This document shows, piece after piece, positions 9,274 to 20,561 of a DNA stretch of 64,000 bases (its first letter is position 1; each line of letters begins with the position of its first letter). The stretch comes from Holophagaceae bacterium (GTDB taxonomy: Bacteria > Acidobacteriota > Holophagae > Holophagales > Holophagaceae): the NCBI GenBank assembly GCA_013334395.1, contig JAAXXS010000004.1, positions 1 through 64,000 on the forward strand. The letters are read 5' to 3'. The position numbers were made by a program, and so were the translations under genes. Under the pieces are notes generated by a model. That model was not told the origin of the DNA. It was given only the letters and a program-made list of their open reading frames with translations, and searched no databases.

Positions 9274-9470
9274 AGCTCACCCTGAACGGCGAGGTCCGCG
9301 AGGCCCCTGAGCTGGCCAGCCTGGCCGAGCTGGCCGCCTGGCTGGAGTTGCCGGCCTATGGCAGCGCCATCGAGCTGAACGGCGAGGTCATCCGCCGCGC
9401 GGACCACGCCACCACGCCCCTGCGAGAGGGGGATCGCCTGGAGGTGGTGCGGCTGGTCGGCGGCGGCTAG
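9270..9470 (+). CDS. thiS: ThiS/MoaD-like sulfur carrier protein
   Basis: The 66-aa beta-grasp protein begins VKLTLNGEV and ends in VVRLVGGG. The C-terminal Gly-Gly is where ThiS-type carriers are adenylated and thiocarboxylated. It is hidden in the track at the end of the frame 8898..9470. The GTG start overlaps the stop of the PLP trans-sulfuration gene (GTGA), so translation is coupled. No thiG, thiF or other thiamine gene is near. It may therefore serve thiazole synthesis, or sulfur delivery to the neighbouring enzyme as in HcyS-dependent homocysteine synthesis. Its stop codon shares bases with the convergent ribD stop. Confidence 0.85.
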   Translation: MKLTLNGEVREAPELASLAELAAWLELPAYGSAIELNGEVIRRADHATTPLREGDRLEVVRLVGGG

Positions 9471-10594
9471 CGCCAGACTTCCCAGGTGCCGCTGGGCCAG
9501 CGGGCAGCAGCGGCCTGGGTCCAGCTTTTCGGGAAGGCCAGGCCCAGGGGCGGGCCTCCGGCGGGCTGCTCCGCCTGGAAGCGGTGGAACTCGTCGGCCA
9601 GGCCTTGGCTCAGGAAGGCCTGCACCAGGGAGCCACCGCCTTCCACCAGGAGTCGGCCCACGCCTCGTGCCGCCAGCTCATGCAGGAGATGGCGCAGGCT
9701 GCAGCCCTGGCCTTCCGGGGGCAGGCTCAGGTCCTCGACGCCCCTCAGGGGAACCCGATCCCCCGTGACGGCGCGGAAGGCCGGCTGGCCCGCCACGGGC
9801 GCCCAGACTCGGGCCGAGGCGGGTAGCCGACCCTGGGGATCCAGCACTACCCGCGCAAAGACCCGGTGGGGGGCGCTGGGGCCGGGCCAGCGGTCCGTGA
9901 GCTGGGGGTCGTCCACGGCGATGGTGCCGCGGCCCACCAGGATGGCTTCGGAGGCCCGGCGGAGGGCGTGGGCCAGGCGCTGCACCTCGGGCGGCGTCAC
10001 CTGGGTGGTCTGGCCCGCGGGTCCCAGAGAGCCATCGGAGCCCAGGGCCAGCTTGAGGGTCACCCAGGGCAGGCCCGTGCGGATGAGCTTGAAGAAGGGG
10101 GCATGGAAGCGGGCGCAGGCCTCGCCCAGCACGCCCTCCTCGACCTCGAGGCCCTGGGCGCGCAGGATCGCGAGGCCGCCGCCGTCCACCCGGGGGTTGG
10201 GGTCGCGCACTCCCACCACCACCCGCGTCACGCCGACCTGGAGCAGGGCCTGGGTGCAGGGCCCCGTGCGGCCCTGGTGGCAGCAGGGCTCCAGCGTCAC
10301 GTAGGCCGTCGCGCCCCGGGGATCCCTGCCTTGCGATTCCGCGTCCCGGAGGGCCATGATCTCGCCGTGCGGGTCCCCGGCCCGGGTGTGGACACCCGCG
10401 CCCAGGACCTGCCCCTCCCGCACCAGGAGGCAGCCTACGGGCGGGTTGGGGCTGGCCAGGCCCACGCCCTTGAGGCCCTCTTGGAGGGCCCGGGCCATGA
10501 AGTGATCGTCCCCGGCCAGCTCGGTAGGGTCCGGCCAGGGGCCGCCCGTGGCCAGGGCCCAGGCGACCTCGGGCGTCAGGGCCGGGTCAGCCAT
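9467..10594 (-). CDS. ribD: Bifunctional riboflavin deaminase/reductase RibD
   Basis: RibD deaminates and then reduces the pyrimidine intermediate in riboflavin synthesis. The 375-aa product has an N-terminal zinc deaminase domain with HGE (in DPHGEIMAL) and the PCC...GRTGPC cysteines. A C-terminal reductase domain follows (about 175-370, with LVEGGGSLVQAFL). I start at ATG 10594, which overlaps the ftsY stop by eight bases, rather than the track's extension to 10642. It is the last gene of the ftsY-ribD pair. ribF lies elsewhere in the window at 24587. Confidence 0.94.
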   Translation of the reverse strand: MADPALTPEVAWALATGGPWPDPTELAGDDHFMARALQEGLKGVGLASPNPPVGCLLVREGQVLGAGVHTRAGDPHGEIMALRDAESQGRDPRGATAYVTLEPCCHQGRTGPCTQALLQVGVTRVVVGVRDPNPRVDGGGLAILRAQGLEVEEGVLGEACARFHAPFFKLIRTGLPWVTLKLALGSDGSLGPAGQTTQVTPPEVQRLAHALRRASEAILVGRGTIAVDDPQLTDRWPGPSAPHRVFARVVLDPQGRLPASARVWAPVAGQPAFRAVTGDRVPLRGVEDLSLPPEGQGCSLRHLLHELAARGVGRLLVEGGGSLVQAFLSQGLADEFHRFQAEQPAGGPPLGLAFPKSWTQAAAARWPSGTWEVWR

Positions 10595-11504
10595 CGAGCA
10601 GGCCGTCCACGAAGGCCTCCGCCTCGAAGGGGATGAGGTCATCCACGCCCTCTCCCACGCCCACGAAGGCGATGGGCAGCTTCAGGCGATCCAGGATGGG
10701 CACCACCACGCCCCCCTTGGCGCTGCCATCCAGCTTGGTGAGGACCAGATCCGTGACCCCGGCGACCCGGGCGAAGGTCTCGGCCTGGTGCAGGCCGTTC
10801 TGGCCCGTGGTGGCATCCAGCACCAGCAGCACCCGGTGGGGCGCGTCCGGGATCACCTTCTGGAGGCTGCGGCGGATCTTGTCGAGCTCCTTCATGAGGT
10901 GGTCTTTCGTGTGCAGCCGGCCCGCGGTGTCGATGAGCACCCAGGAGGTGCCCTTGGCGAGGGCGCTGGTGGCGCCGTCGAAGGCGATGGCCGCGGGGTC
11001 GCCACCCATCTGGTTGCGGATCACGGGCACCCCGGCCCGCTGGCCCCACAGCTCCAGTTGGTCGATGGCGGCGGCGCGGAAGGTGTCGCCGGCCACCACC
11101 AGCACGCTCTCGCCCCGGGTCTTCAGGAGGGCGGCCAGCTTGCCCAGGGTGGTGGTCTTGCCGACGCCGTTGACGCCCACCAGGAGTACCACCTGGCTCC
11201 CCTGGGCGACGAAGGGCTGGGCGGGCCGCTGCCGCAGGATCCGCAGCAGCTCCTCTTTCAGGATGGCCTTGGCGTCGACCTCGATGCCGCCCTTGAGCTC
11301 GCTGCGCAGCCGGGCCATGAGCTGGCCCACAGCGGTCACGCCGAGATCGGCCTGGAGCAGCAGATCCTCCAGTTCCTCCAGCTGGGCCTCGTCCAGGCGG
11401 CGCAGGCCCAGCAGGCGGCCCAGGGGCGCCAGCACCAGCTCCTGGGTGCGCTTGAGCCCCTGCTTGAACTTGTTGAACAGACCACCCAGAAGACCCACGC
11501 CCAC
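10587..11504 (-). CDS. ftsY: Signal recognition particle receptor FtsY
   Basis: FtsY is the membrane-associated GTPase that docks SRP-bound ribosomes at SecYEG. The 305-aa product holds the N domain (about 1-90) and the G domain with GVNGVGKTTT (about 109), DTAGR and TKLDGSAKGG. It begins at a GTG, and the acidic A domain of enterobacterial FtsY is missing. An amphipathic start (LLGGLFNKFKQGLKR) could bind membrane directly, as in other short FtsY proteins. The gene overlaps ribD downstream. A parS-like palindrome sits 100 bases upstream. Confidence 0.96.
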   Translation of the reverse strand: MGVGLLGGLFNKFKQGLKRTQELVLAPLGRLLGLRRLDEAQLEELEDLLLQADLGVTAVGQLMARLRSELKGGIEVDAKAILKEELLRILRQRPAQPFVAQGSQVVLLVGVNGVGKTTTLGKLAALLKTRGESVLVVAGDTFRAAAIDQLELWGQRAGVPVIRNQMGGDPAAIAFDGATSALAKGTSWVLIDTAGRLHTKDHLMKELDKIRRSLQKVIPDAPHRVLLVLDATTGQNGLHQAETFARVAGVTDLVLTKLDGSAKGGVVVPILDRLKLPIAFVGVGEGVDDLIPFEAEAFVDGLLDG

Positions 11505-11603
11505 CTCGCGAACCCCCAGTCTACCGAAGCGGGGACCCCGAGGCGGGAATCCGCAGGAGCGGACTCGCGTCGGGGCTTTGGGTGGCGGGGCAGCCGGTGT
11601 GGG

Positions 11604-11619
11604 TGTTCCACGTGGAACA
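11604..11619. promoter_or_regulatory. parS-like ParB-binding palindrome
   Basis: TGTTCCACGTGGAACA is a perfect 16-base palindrome identical to the GC-variant parS consensus. It is intergenic, between ftsY and the 123-codon gene. With the copy inside mnmE this gives two sites 6.9 kb apart next to dnaA, as expected for an origin-proximal centromere. Confidence 0.85.
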
Positions 11620-11664
11620 GACCCCCTGGCTCCATCTAATATTCAAAACGTCTAAACAAACACC

Positions 11665-12036
11665 TTAACGACTTTGTGGAGGTGCCATGGGCGGAATCAG
11701 CACGGGTGTGACGCCGCCGACATTCCCCCAGGACCGCAGGGTCCAGGAGCGCTCATCCCAGCCGCCGTGGGTGGCGGCGAGGGCGCCCAGCACCAGCAGG
11801 CCATCCACCACGGGGTTCACCAGGTGGCGCAGAGGGGCACCGGGATGGAGGGCGCTGGGATCCACCGCATAGGACCGGGGCCCAGGCGCGGGCGGCAGCT
11901 TTAGGGCTCGGGGTCGGCCCAGCTCGCCCACGGCGCAGGTGAACTCCCGGGGTGGCGCCACGGCCCGCAGGGGCAGCGGGGGACCGAAGGCCAGCGGGGG
12001 CAACTCCAGGAGCAGCACGAGCGGACCCGTCAGCAT
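11665..12036 (-). CDS. Hypothetical protein behind a hairpin-masked ribosome site
   Basis: This is a 123-aa product of unknown function, rich in Pro, Leu and Ala, starting MLTGPLVLLLELPPLAF. Third codon positions are strongly G/C, as in the neighbouring genes, which supports a real gene. I start at ATG 12036 because GGAGG lies six bases before it; the track start at 12168 lies inside lon. The Shine-Dalgarno and the first base of the ATG form one arm of a perfect 13-bp hairpin (12036-12076). It follows lon in the same direction and precedes ftsY. No family is recognised. Confidence 0.5.
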   Translation of the reverse strand: MLTGPLVLLLELPPLAFGPPLPLRAVAPPREFTCAVGELGRPRALKLPPAPGPRSYAVDPSALHPGAPLRHLVNPVVDGLLVLGALAATHGGWDERSWTLRSWGNVGGVTPVLIPPMAPPQSR

Positions 12037-12076
12037 GGGGCGCCTCCGAAAGCAACATCGGCCCGGAGGCGCCCCA
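12036..12076 (-). promoter_or_regulatory. Perfect hairpin covering the SD and start of the 123-codon gene (or lon terminator)
   Basis: The arms 12036-12048 and 12064-12076 are exact reverse complements (13 bp) around a 15-base loop. On the minus strand the 3' arm contains GGAGG and runs into the ATG. Folded RNA would therefore hide the ribosome site. There is no U tract, so a simple Rho-independent terminator for lon is less convincing. Confidence 0.6.
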
Positions 12077-12085
12077 GGGCAAGAC

Positions 12086-14491
<2,406 letters not shown>

Positions 14492-14518
14492 GGAAAACCT
14501 CGGGCGTCCAGTGTAGCC

Positions 14519-15088
14519 CTACTTCCGGCGACCCTTCCGGGGCGGCGCCTCTAGCCCTTCCACCGGGAACAGGGCCTGAGGCAGGGGTTTGGGGACTTCC
14601 AGAGCGGGAGGGGCACCCACGCGGCCTGTGGTGGCCTCCTTGTGCATGAGGCCCTCCAGGGCCTTCACGAAGTCCGGCAGGTCCTTGAAGTCCCGGTAGA
14701 CGCTGGCGAAGCGCACATAGGCCACCTGATCGAGGCCCTTCAGCTCGTCCATGATCAGCTCGCCCAGCTCGCGGCTGCGGATCTCGCGGTCGGGCCGCTC
14801 CATGAGCCGGGCATGGAGGTCCTGCACCAGCTCTTCGATGCGGGCCAGGGAGACCGGCCGCTTCTGGCAGGCCAGCAGCAGGCCCTTCATGAGCTTCTGG
14901 CGATCAAAGGGCTCGCGGCGGCCGTCCTTCTTGAGGATCACCAGGGGGACCTCCTCCACCCGCTCGTAGCTGGTGAAGCGGCGACTGCAGGAGAGGCACT
15001 CCCGCCGGCGGCGGATGGAGTCCCCCTCGCGGGACTCGCGGGAGTCCACCACCTTGTCCTCGAGGTGTCCACAGAAGGGACAGTGCAC
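14519..15088 (-). CDS. nrdR: Transcriptional repressor NrdR with C-terminal extension
   Basis: NrdR represses ribonucleotide reductase genes when its ATP-cone is loaded with dATP/ATP. The product has the N-terminal zinc ribbon (CPFCGH...CLSCSRRF). The ATP-cone follows (about 49-139, VILKKDGRREPFDRQKL), with ASVYRDFKD near the end. At 189 aa it is about 30-40 residues longer than usual because of a Pro-rich basic tail (LEAPPRKGRRK). I chose the GTG 15088 start, where the family begins; the track's 429-aa frame extends into osmC. No nrd gene is nearby. Confidence 0.92.
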   Translation of the reverse strand: MHCPFCGHLEDKVVDSRESREGDSIRRRRECLSCSRRFTSYERVEEVPLVILKKDGRREPFDRQKLMKGLLLACQKRPVSLARIEELVQDLHARLMERPDREIRSRELGELIMDELKGLDQVAYVRFASVYRDFKDLPDFVKALEGLMHKEATTGRVGAPPALEVPKPLPQALFPVEGLEAPPRKGRRK

Positions 15089-15099
15089 TGGACGTCCCC

Positions 15100-15546
15100 C
15101 TAGGCCTCGACCACGCGGGGCTCCATGACGGCCTCGCAGGTGACGGAGTTCGCCACGAAGCAGTACTTGTGGGCCTTCTCGAACAGCTCGACGACCTTGG
15201 CCATGCTGGTGCCCCGGGCCACCCGGATGACGGGCCGCAGGTGGACCTCGGTGATGCGCGTGACCTTGTCCACGGTGTCGAGCACCGCCTCGGCGTGGTC
15301 CTCGTAGGCCAGCACCTGGACCTTGGTCTTGGCGCAGAGGGCCAGGAACGTGAGCATGTGGCAAGTGGCGAGGGCCGAGCCCAGCATGTCCTCCGGGTTC
15401 CAGCGCGCAGGATCTCCGCCAAATTCCGGGGCGCTGCTGACGGCCAGGGCATGCTTGCCCGGGTTGCTGACCGTGGCGTTCCGGTTGTAGATGCCGTCCA
15501 GGGTGTTGCCCGTCCAGCCAACAGTGAGGGGATAGGTGTGGGCCAT
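15100..15546 (-). CDS. OsmC/Ohr family peroxidase-like protein
   Basis: This is a 148-aa OsmC-like protein. Family members reduce organic or inorganic peroxides through two cysteines. Both are present: one in SALATCHMLTF (about residue 55-60) and one in VANSVTCEA near the C-terminus. I start at ATG 15546, preceded by GAGGAG. It lies 11 bases upstream of nrdR, so the pair is likely co-transcribed. The YhfA-type subfamily is closer than Ohr by its N-terminus, but I cannot assign the substrate. Confidence 0.85.
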   Translation of the reverse strand: MAHTYPLTVGWTGNTLDGIYNRNATVSNPGKHALAVSSAPEFGGDPARWNPEDMLGSALATCHMLTFLALCAKTKVQVLAYEDHAEAVLDTVDKVTRITEVHLRPVIRVARGTSMAKVVELFEKAHKYCFVANSVTCEAVMEPRVVEA

Positions 15547-15623
15547 GGTCACTCCTCGGGAAGTCCGCTCCCAGGATGCCACAGGCCCGCATGCTAGCCT
15601 GGATCAGCCTTTCCGGAGCCCCC

Positions 15624-16793
15624 ATGCGCCCGCTGCTCTCTGTCGCCTTGGCCCTTCTGGCCTGGCCTGTCCAGGCCCAGTTCTGGAGCGAGCTGGCCAA
15701 TCCCAAGGTGGAGGTGGTCCTGGTGCATCCCCCGGGGCTTGGCCTCCGGGTGGAGCGCCTGGCCTTCGCGCCGGCCCGTGACCTGAACTCCCGGGAGCTG
15801 GCCGACATCTTGACGGCCGACCTGGTGCAGAGCCGTCAGGTGGAGGTGGTGGACCGGGCCCATCTGGATGCGGTGCTCCGGGAGCAGGAGCTGGGCGCCA
15901 GCGGCTATGTGGAGCCCGCCACCATCGCCATGCTGGGCAAGCTGCTGGGCCCCAGCGTGCTGGTGATCGTCAACGTGAACCGGTCGGACCTGAGCCGCAC
16001 CCAGTCCAGCAAGGAAGAGCGGACCACCGACTCCAAGACCAAGAAGGAGGTGATCCGGATCAGGCGCACCAGCATCACCAGCCTGGACTTCAGCGCCACC
16101 GTGCAGGTGCTGGACCTCAGCACGGGCCGCGTGTTCGGCGCCCAGCGGCTGGAGGACGCGCCCAGCCTCAGCAATGTCTCCTACGAGGGGTTTCCGGCCC
16201 ATCCCCGGGATTCCGATGTGCGCCGGCTGGCCTTCGAGACCGCCAAGGTCAAGGTGCTCCGGATGCTGTTGGCCTGGAACGAGACCCGCAAGCTGACCTT
16301 CTTCGACGACGAGGTCTTCGGGATGGAGAAGGCGCACGAGCGGCTGCTGGCCCGGGACGTGACCGGCGCCCTGCGCCTGGCCCAGGAGGGGCTCGAGCAG
16401 TCCCTGCGGGACAAGGGGCAGAAGCCCAAGTACTACCCCAGGGCCCAGTACAACGTGGGGATCATCCACTTCATCCTGGGCCGCTACGAGGAGGCCCTCC
16501 CCTTCCTGCGGACAGCCCTGGACATGCAGACCGACGCCAGCATCTTCCAGACTGCCCTGCGGGAGTGCCAGGAGGCCATCGCGTTGCAGGCGGCCCTCCG
16601 TCGCGCCGAGAGCCGCTCGGAGCCTGCCCCCCGGAGCCTGCCCAAGCCCAAGCCCGAGGCCCCGCCCGCCGCAGCCGCCGGCAAGCCCACCCCCGAGGAG
16701 CGCCTACAGAAGATCCAGGACCTCTACAAGCGGGGTTTGCTGGAGAAAAAGGATTTCGAGGCCAAGAAGGCCGAGATCCTGAAGGAGCTGTAG
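15624..16793 (+). CDS. Exported CsgG-like/TPR/SHOCT protein
   Basis: This is a 389-aa exported protein. It has a signal peptide (RPLLSVALALLAWPVQA). A CsgG/TolB-N-like alpha/beta domain follows (about 35-210), in which LADILTADLVQSRQVEVVDR and the GKLLGPSVLVIVNV strand are typical. A short TPR-like helical region (about 240-320), a Pro/Ala linker and a terminal SHOCT motif (ERLQKIQDLYKRGLLEKKDFEAKK in part) complete it. CsgG relatives work in outer-membrane assembly or secretion. The SHOCT tail is usually an oligomerisation or interaction element. Start ATG 15624 has CGGAG upstream. The specific function is unknown. Confidence 0.7.
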   Translation: MRPLLSVALALLAWPVQAQFWSELANPKVEVVLVHPPGLGLRVERLAFAPARDLNSRELADILTADLVQSRQVEVVDRAHLDAVLREQELGASGYVEPATIAMLGKLLGPSVLVIVNVNRSDLSRTQSSKEERTTDSKTKKEVIRIRRTSITSLDFSATVQVLDLSTGRVFGAQRLEDAPSLSNVSYEGFPAHPRDSDVRRLAFETAKVKVLRMLLAWNETRKLTFFDDEVFGMEKAHERLLARDVTGALRLAQEGLEQSLRDKGQKPKYYPRAQYNVGIIHFILGRYEEALPFLRTALDMQTDASIFQTALRECQEAIALQAALRRAESRSEPAPRSLPKPKPEAPPAAAAGKPTPEERLQKIQDLYKRGLLEKKDFEAKKAEILKEL

Positions 16794-16834
16794 GCACATC
16801 GGGGGATAATCAGGGTTCTGCCTTTCGGAGCCCC

Positions 16835-18118
16835 ATGCCCACCCCTGCCCGCATCCACGTCGCCCACGCCCTGCATGAAGTGTTCGGAGAGGGTGGCCGC
16901 GTGCCCGACATCTGGGACCGTGACCTGGCCGAGGACGCGCACCTGGCCCAGGCCCTGCTCGGCCTCTGCCTGCGCCACTGGGGGCGCCTGCAGGCCTGGG
17001 TGAAGCCGAACCTGAAGGATCCCACCCGGGGTGTGCCCCTGGGGACGCGCGTCTCCCTGGCCATGGGCCTGGCCCAGCTGGCCTGGCTGCCGGGGGTCAG
17101 CGACCATGCGGCCGTGCATGAAGCCGTGGAGCTGGCGGCCAGCCGGGAGCTGGGCTTCCTGCCCCACAAGGGGCTGGTCAACGCGCTGCTGCGCCGGGCC
17201 TCCAAGGACCGCCAGGCCCTGGCCGCGGAGCTGGACGCCCTGCCCCCTGCCCTGGACCGCACCCCGGCCGTGGAGCGGGCCCTGGCCGCAGCCCTGGCAC
17301 CCCACGGGGCCGAGGGCGAGCTTGAGACCCTCTGGGCCCGGCTCCAGAAGCCGCCCCGGCCCACCTTCCGCCTGCTAAAGGGCGAGGTGCCCGAAGGCAT
17401 GCTGCCCGACCCCGAGCTGCCGGGCTGCCTGCATCTGCCCGAGGGCGAGCCTTTCCCCCGCCCCTGGCTGGAGGCCTCCTGCGGCATGGTCCAGGACCGC
17501 AGCTCCCAGGCCCTGCTGGCCTACGCCTGGGATCGCCCGGTGACGCGCATCCTGGATGCCTGCGCCGCCCCCGGCGGCAAGACCACCTCCCTGGCCCTGC
17601 GGCACCCCGGCGCGGCCATCACCGCCCTGGAGGTGCACCCCAAGCGGGCCCTGCGCCTGCGGCAGACCCTCCAGCAGCGGGGCCTCGAGGCCCACGTGAT
17701 CCAGGCCGATGCCGCCGAGTGGCTGGAGACCGCCAGCGGCGACTTCGACCTCATCCTGCTGGACGCCCCCTGCAGCGGCAGCGGCACCATGCAGAAGCAC
17801 CCTGAGTGGCCGTGGATCTCCCACGATGACCTGCCCCGCCTCACGGGCCTGCAGCGCCGCCTCCTGGCCGCCGCCGCCGCGCGCCTGGCTCCCGGGGGTC
17901 TGCTGATCTACGCCGTGTGCTCCTGGCTGCCCGAGGAGGGGATGGCCCATGCTGACTGGCTCGCCACGGCGCGGCCTGACTTGCGCCCCGCCGCGGTATG
18001 GCCTGCGGCCAAGGTGGCCGGCAGGGGTGTTCCCGCGGGTGCCACGGCTTTCTTTAGGCCCAATCCCATGACCTGGGAGGGCGAGGGCTTCCAGGGGTTT
18101 GCGGTCGAAAGGGCCTGA
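16835..18118 (+). CDS. rsmB: 16S rRNA m5C methyltransferase, RsmB/NOP2 family
   Basis: This enzyme methylates a cytosine in rRNA using SAM. The 427-aa product has the NusB-like N-terminal RNA-binding region (about 1-140). The methyltransferase domain follows, with the SAM loop DACAAPGGKTTS (about residue 240). Both catalytic cysteine motifs are present, DAPCSGSG and YAVCSWLPEE. The NusB+NOP order points to RsmB (C967), although other NOP paralogues remain possible. I start at ATG 16835 with CGGAG upstream; the track frame begins in the preceding gene. Confidence 0.9.
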   Translation: MPTPARIHVAHALHEVFGEGGRVPDIWDRDLAEDAHLAQALLGLCLRHWGRLQAWVKPNLKDPTRGVPLGTRVSLAMGLAQLAWLPGVSDHAAVHEAVELAASRELGFLPHKGLVNALLRRASKDRQALAAELDALPPALDRTPAVERALAAALAPHGAEGELETLWARLQKPPRPTFRLLKGEVPEGMLPDPELPGCLHLPEGEPFPRPWLEASCGMVQDRSSQALLAYAWDRPVTRILDACAAPGGKTTSLALRHPGAAITALEVHPKRALRLRQTLQQRGLEAHVIQADAAEWLETASGDFDLILLDAPCSGSGTMQKHPEWPWISHDDLPRLTGLQRRLLAAAAARLAPGGLLIYAVCSWLPEEGMAHADWLATARPDLRPAAVWPAAKVAGRGVPAGATAFFRPNPMTWEGEGFQGFAVERA

Positions 18119-18122
18119 CCGG

Positions 18123-18174
18123 CCGGGACCCCGGCCATCCGTGGGCGGCGCCCAGGATGGGACCGGGGTCCCGG
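18123..18174. terminator. Bidirectional hairpin between rsmB and gap
   Basis: The arms CCGGGACCCCGG (18123-18134) and CCGGGGTCCCGG (18163-18174) are perfect reverse complements between two convergent genes. No U tract follows on either strand, so it would act as a structural barrier or Rho-assisted end. Confidence 0.6.
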
Positions 18175-18188
18175 ATCGAGGCTGGTGG

Positions 18189-19322
<1,134 letters not shown>

Positions 19323-19330
19323 TCATTCCA

Positions 19331-19344
19331 AGACCCGAGGGTCT
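19331..19344. promoter_or_regulatory. Palindrome 2 in the gap-pfk intergenic region
   Basis: AGACCC-GA-GGGTCT is a perfect interrupted palindrome sharing the ACCC...GGGT half-sites of palindrome 1 but with a shorter spacer. It lies about 100 bases before the pfk start. Confidence 0.4.
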
Positions 19345-19447
19345 GCGGCACGCCATCCATGTTCGCCCCGGCGGGGTTCGGGGTCAATCTGACGATCCTG
19401 GGCGAGGGTTCCGGTATTCTCAAAGCTCCCAAGAAAGAAGGGCCACC

Positions 19448-20557
19448 ATGTCCAGTCCCATCCGCCGCATCGCCATCTGCACGGGGGGCGGCGACGCGCC
19501 CGGCCTCAACGCGGTCATCCGGGCCACGGTCATCGCGGCCACGAACCTGGGCTGGGAGTGCTATGGCATCCACGAGGGCTACAACGGCATCCTCTTCCCG
19601 GAGCGCTACCCGGATGGCGGGGTGTTCAAGCTCACCCGGGATCGGGTGCGGGGCATCGCCCACCTGGGCGGCACCATCCTGGGCACCACCAACAAGGGCA
19701 ACCCCCTGCACTTTCCCATCCGGATGCCGGACGGCACCGTGAAGGAGGTGGACCGCACGGACGAGATCCTGGAGTTCTTCGGCCGCCGGGAGCTGGACGC
19801 CCTGGTGTCCATCGGCGGGGACGGCTCCCTCACCATCGCCCACGCCCTGGCCAAGAAGGGCCTGCGGGTGGTGGGCGTGCCCAAGACCATCGACAACGAC
19901 CTGGACAAGACCAACACCACCTTCGGCTTCGACACGGCCGTGGGCTTCGCCACGGAGTGCCTGGACCGCCTCCACAGCACCGCCGAGAGCCACCAGCGCA
20001 TCATCGTGGTGGAGGTCATGGGCCGCTACGCGGGCTGGATCGCCCTCCATGCGGGCATCTCCGGAGGCTCCCACAGCATCCTGATCCCGGAGATCCCCTT
20101 CAACCTGGACAAGGTGGCCGCGAAGATAAGGGAGCGGGACAACCAGGGCCGCATGTACAGCCTGGTCACCGTGGCCGAGGGCGCCAAGCCCGCGGATGGC
20201 CACCGGGCCGTCCTCCAGGCAGCGGAGATCGGCCACGAGGAGCGCCTGGGCGGCGAGGGCGAGCGGGTGGCCAAGGCCCTGCAGGAGATCACCGGGAAGG
20301 ATGCCCGCGTGGTGGTGCTGGGGCACCTGCTCCGGGGCGGTAGCCCCACCAGCTTCGACCGCCTGGCGGCGCTCAGGTTCGGCGCTGCGGCCGTGCGGGC
20401 CCTGCATGAGGGCCACAGCGGCATCATGGTGGCTCTGGGCTTCCCCAACGTGAACTACGTGCCCCTGGAGGAGGTCGCCGGACGCATGAAGGGTGTGCCC
20501 CTGGACTGCGACACCATCCAGACCGGCCGCGACCTGGGCATCTGCTTCGGGGACTGA
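19448..20557 (+). CDS. pfkA: 6-phosphofructokinase (donor ATP or PPi uncertain)
   Basis: This enzyme phosphorylates fructose-6-phosphate in glycolysis. The 369-aa product has GGGDAPGLNAVIR at the start, GGDGSLTIAH, PKTIDNDLD, and the substrate motif MGRYAGWIA. A Gly in GGDGS is the ATP-type residue. The Lys in PKTIDND is the residue of PPi-dependent and group III enzymes, where classical ATP enzymes have PGTIDND. The phosphoryl donor therefore cannot be read off. Start ATG 19448 follows AAGAAAGAAGG. It is divergent from gap and convergent with the M28 peptidase gene. Confidence 0.93.
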   Translation: MSSPIRRIAICTGGGDAPGLNAVIRATVIAATNLGWECYGIHEGYNGILFPERYPDGGVFKLTRDRVRGIAHLGGTILGTTNKGNPLHFPIRMPDGTVKEVDRTDEILEFFGRRELDALVSIGGDGSLTIAHALAKKGLRVVGVPKTIDNDLDKTNTTFGFDTAVGFATECLDRLHSTAESHQRIIVVEVMGRYAGWIALHAGISGGSHSILIPEIPFNLDKVAAKIRERDNQGRMYSLVTVAEGAKPADGHRAVLQAAEIGHEERLGGEGERVAKALQEITGKDARVVVLGHLLRGGSPTSFDRLAALRFGAAAVRALHEGHSGIMVALGFPNVNYVPLEEVAGRMKGVPLDCDTIQTGRDLGICFGD

Positions 20558-20561
20558 GGCT

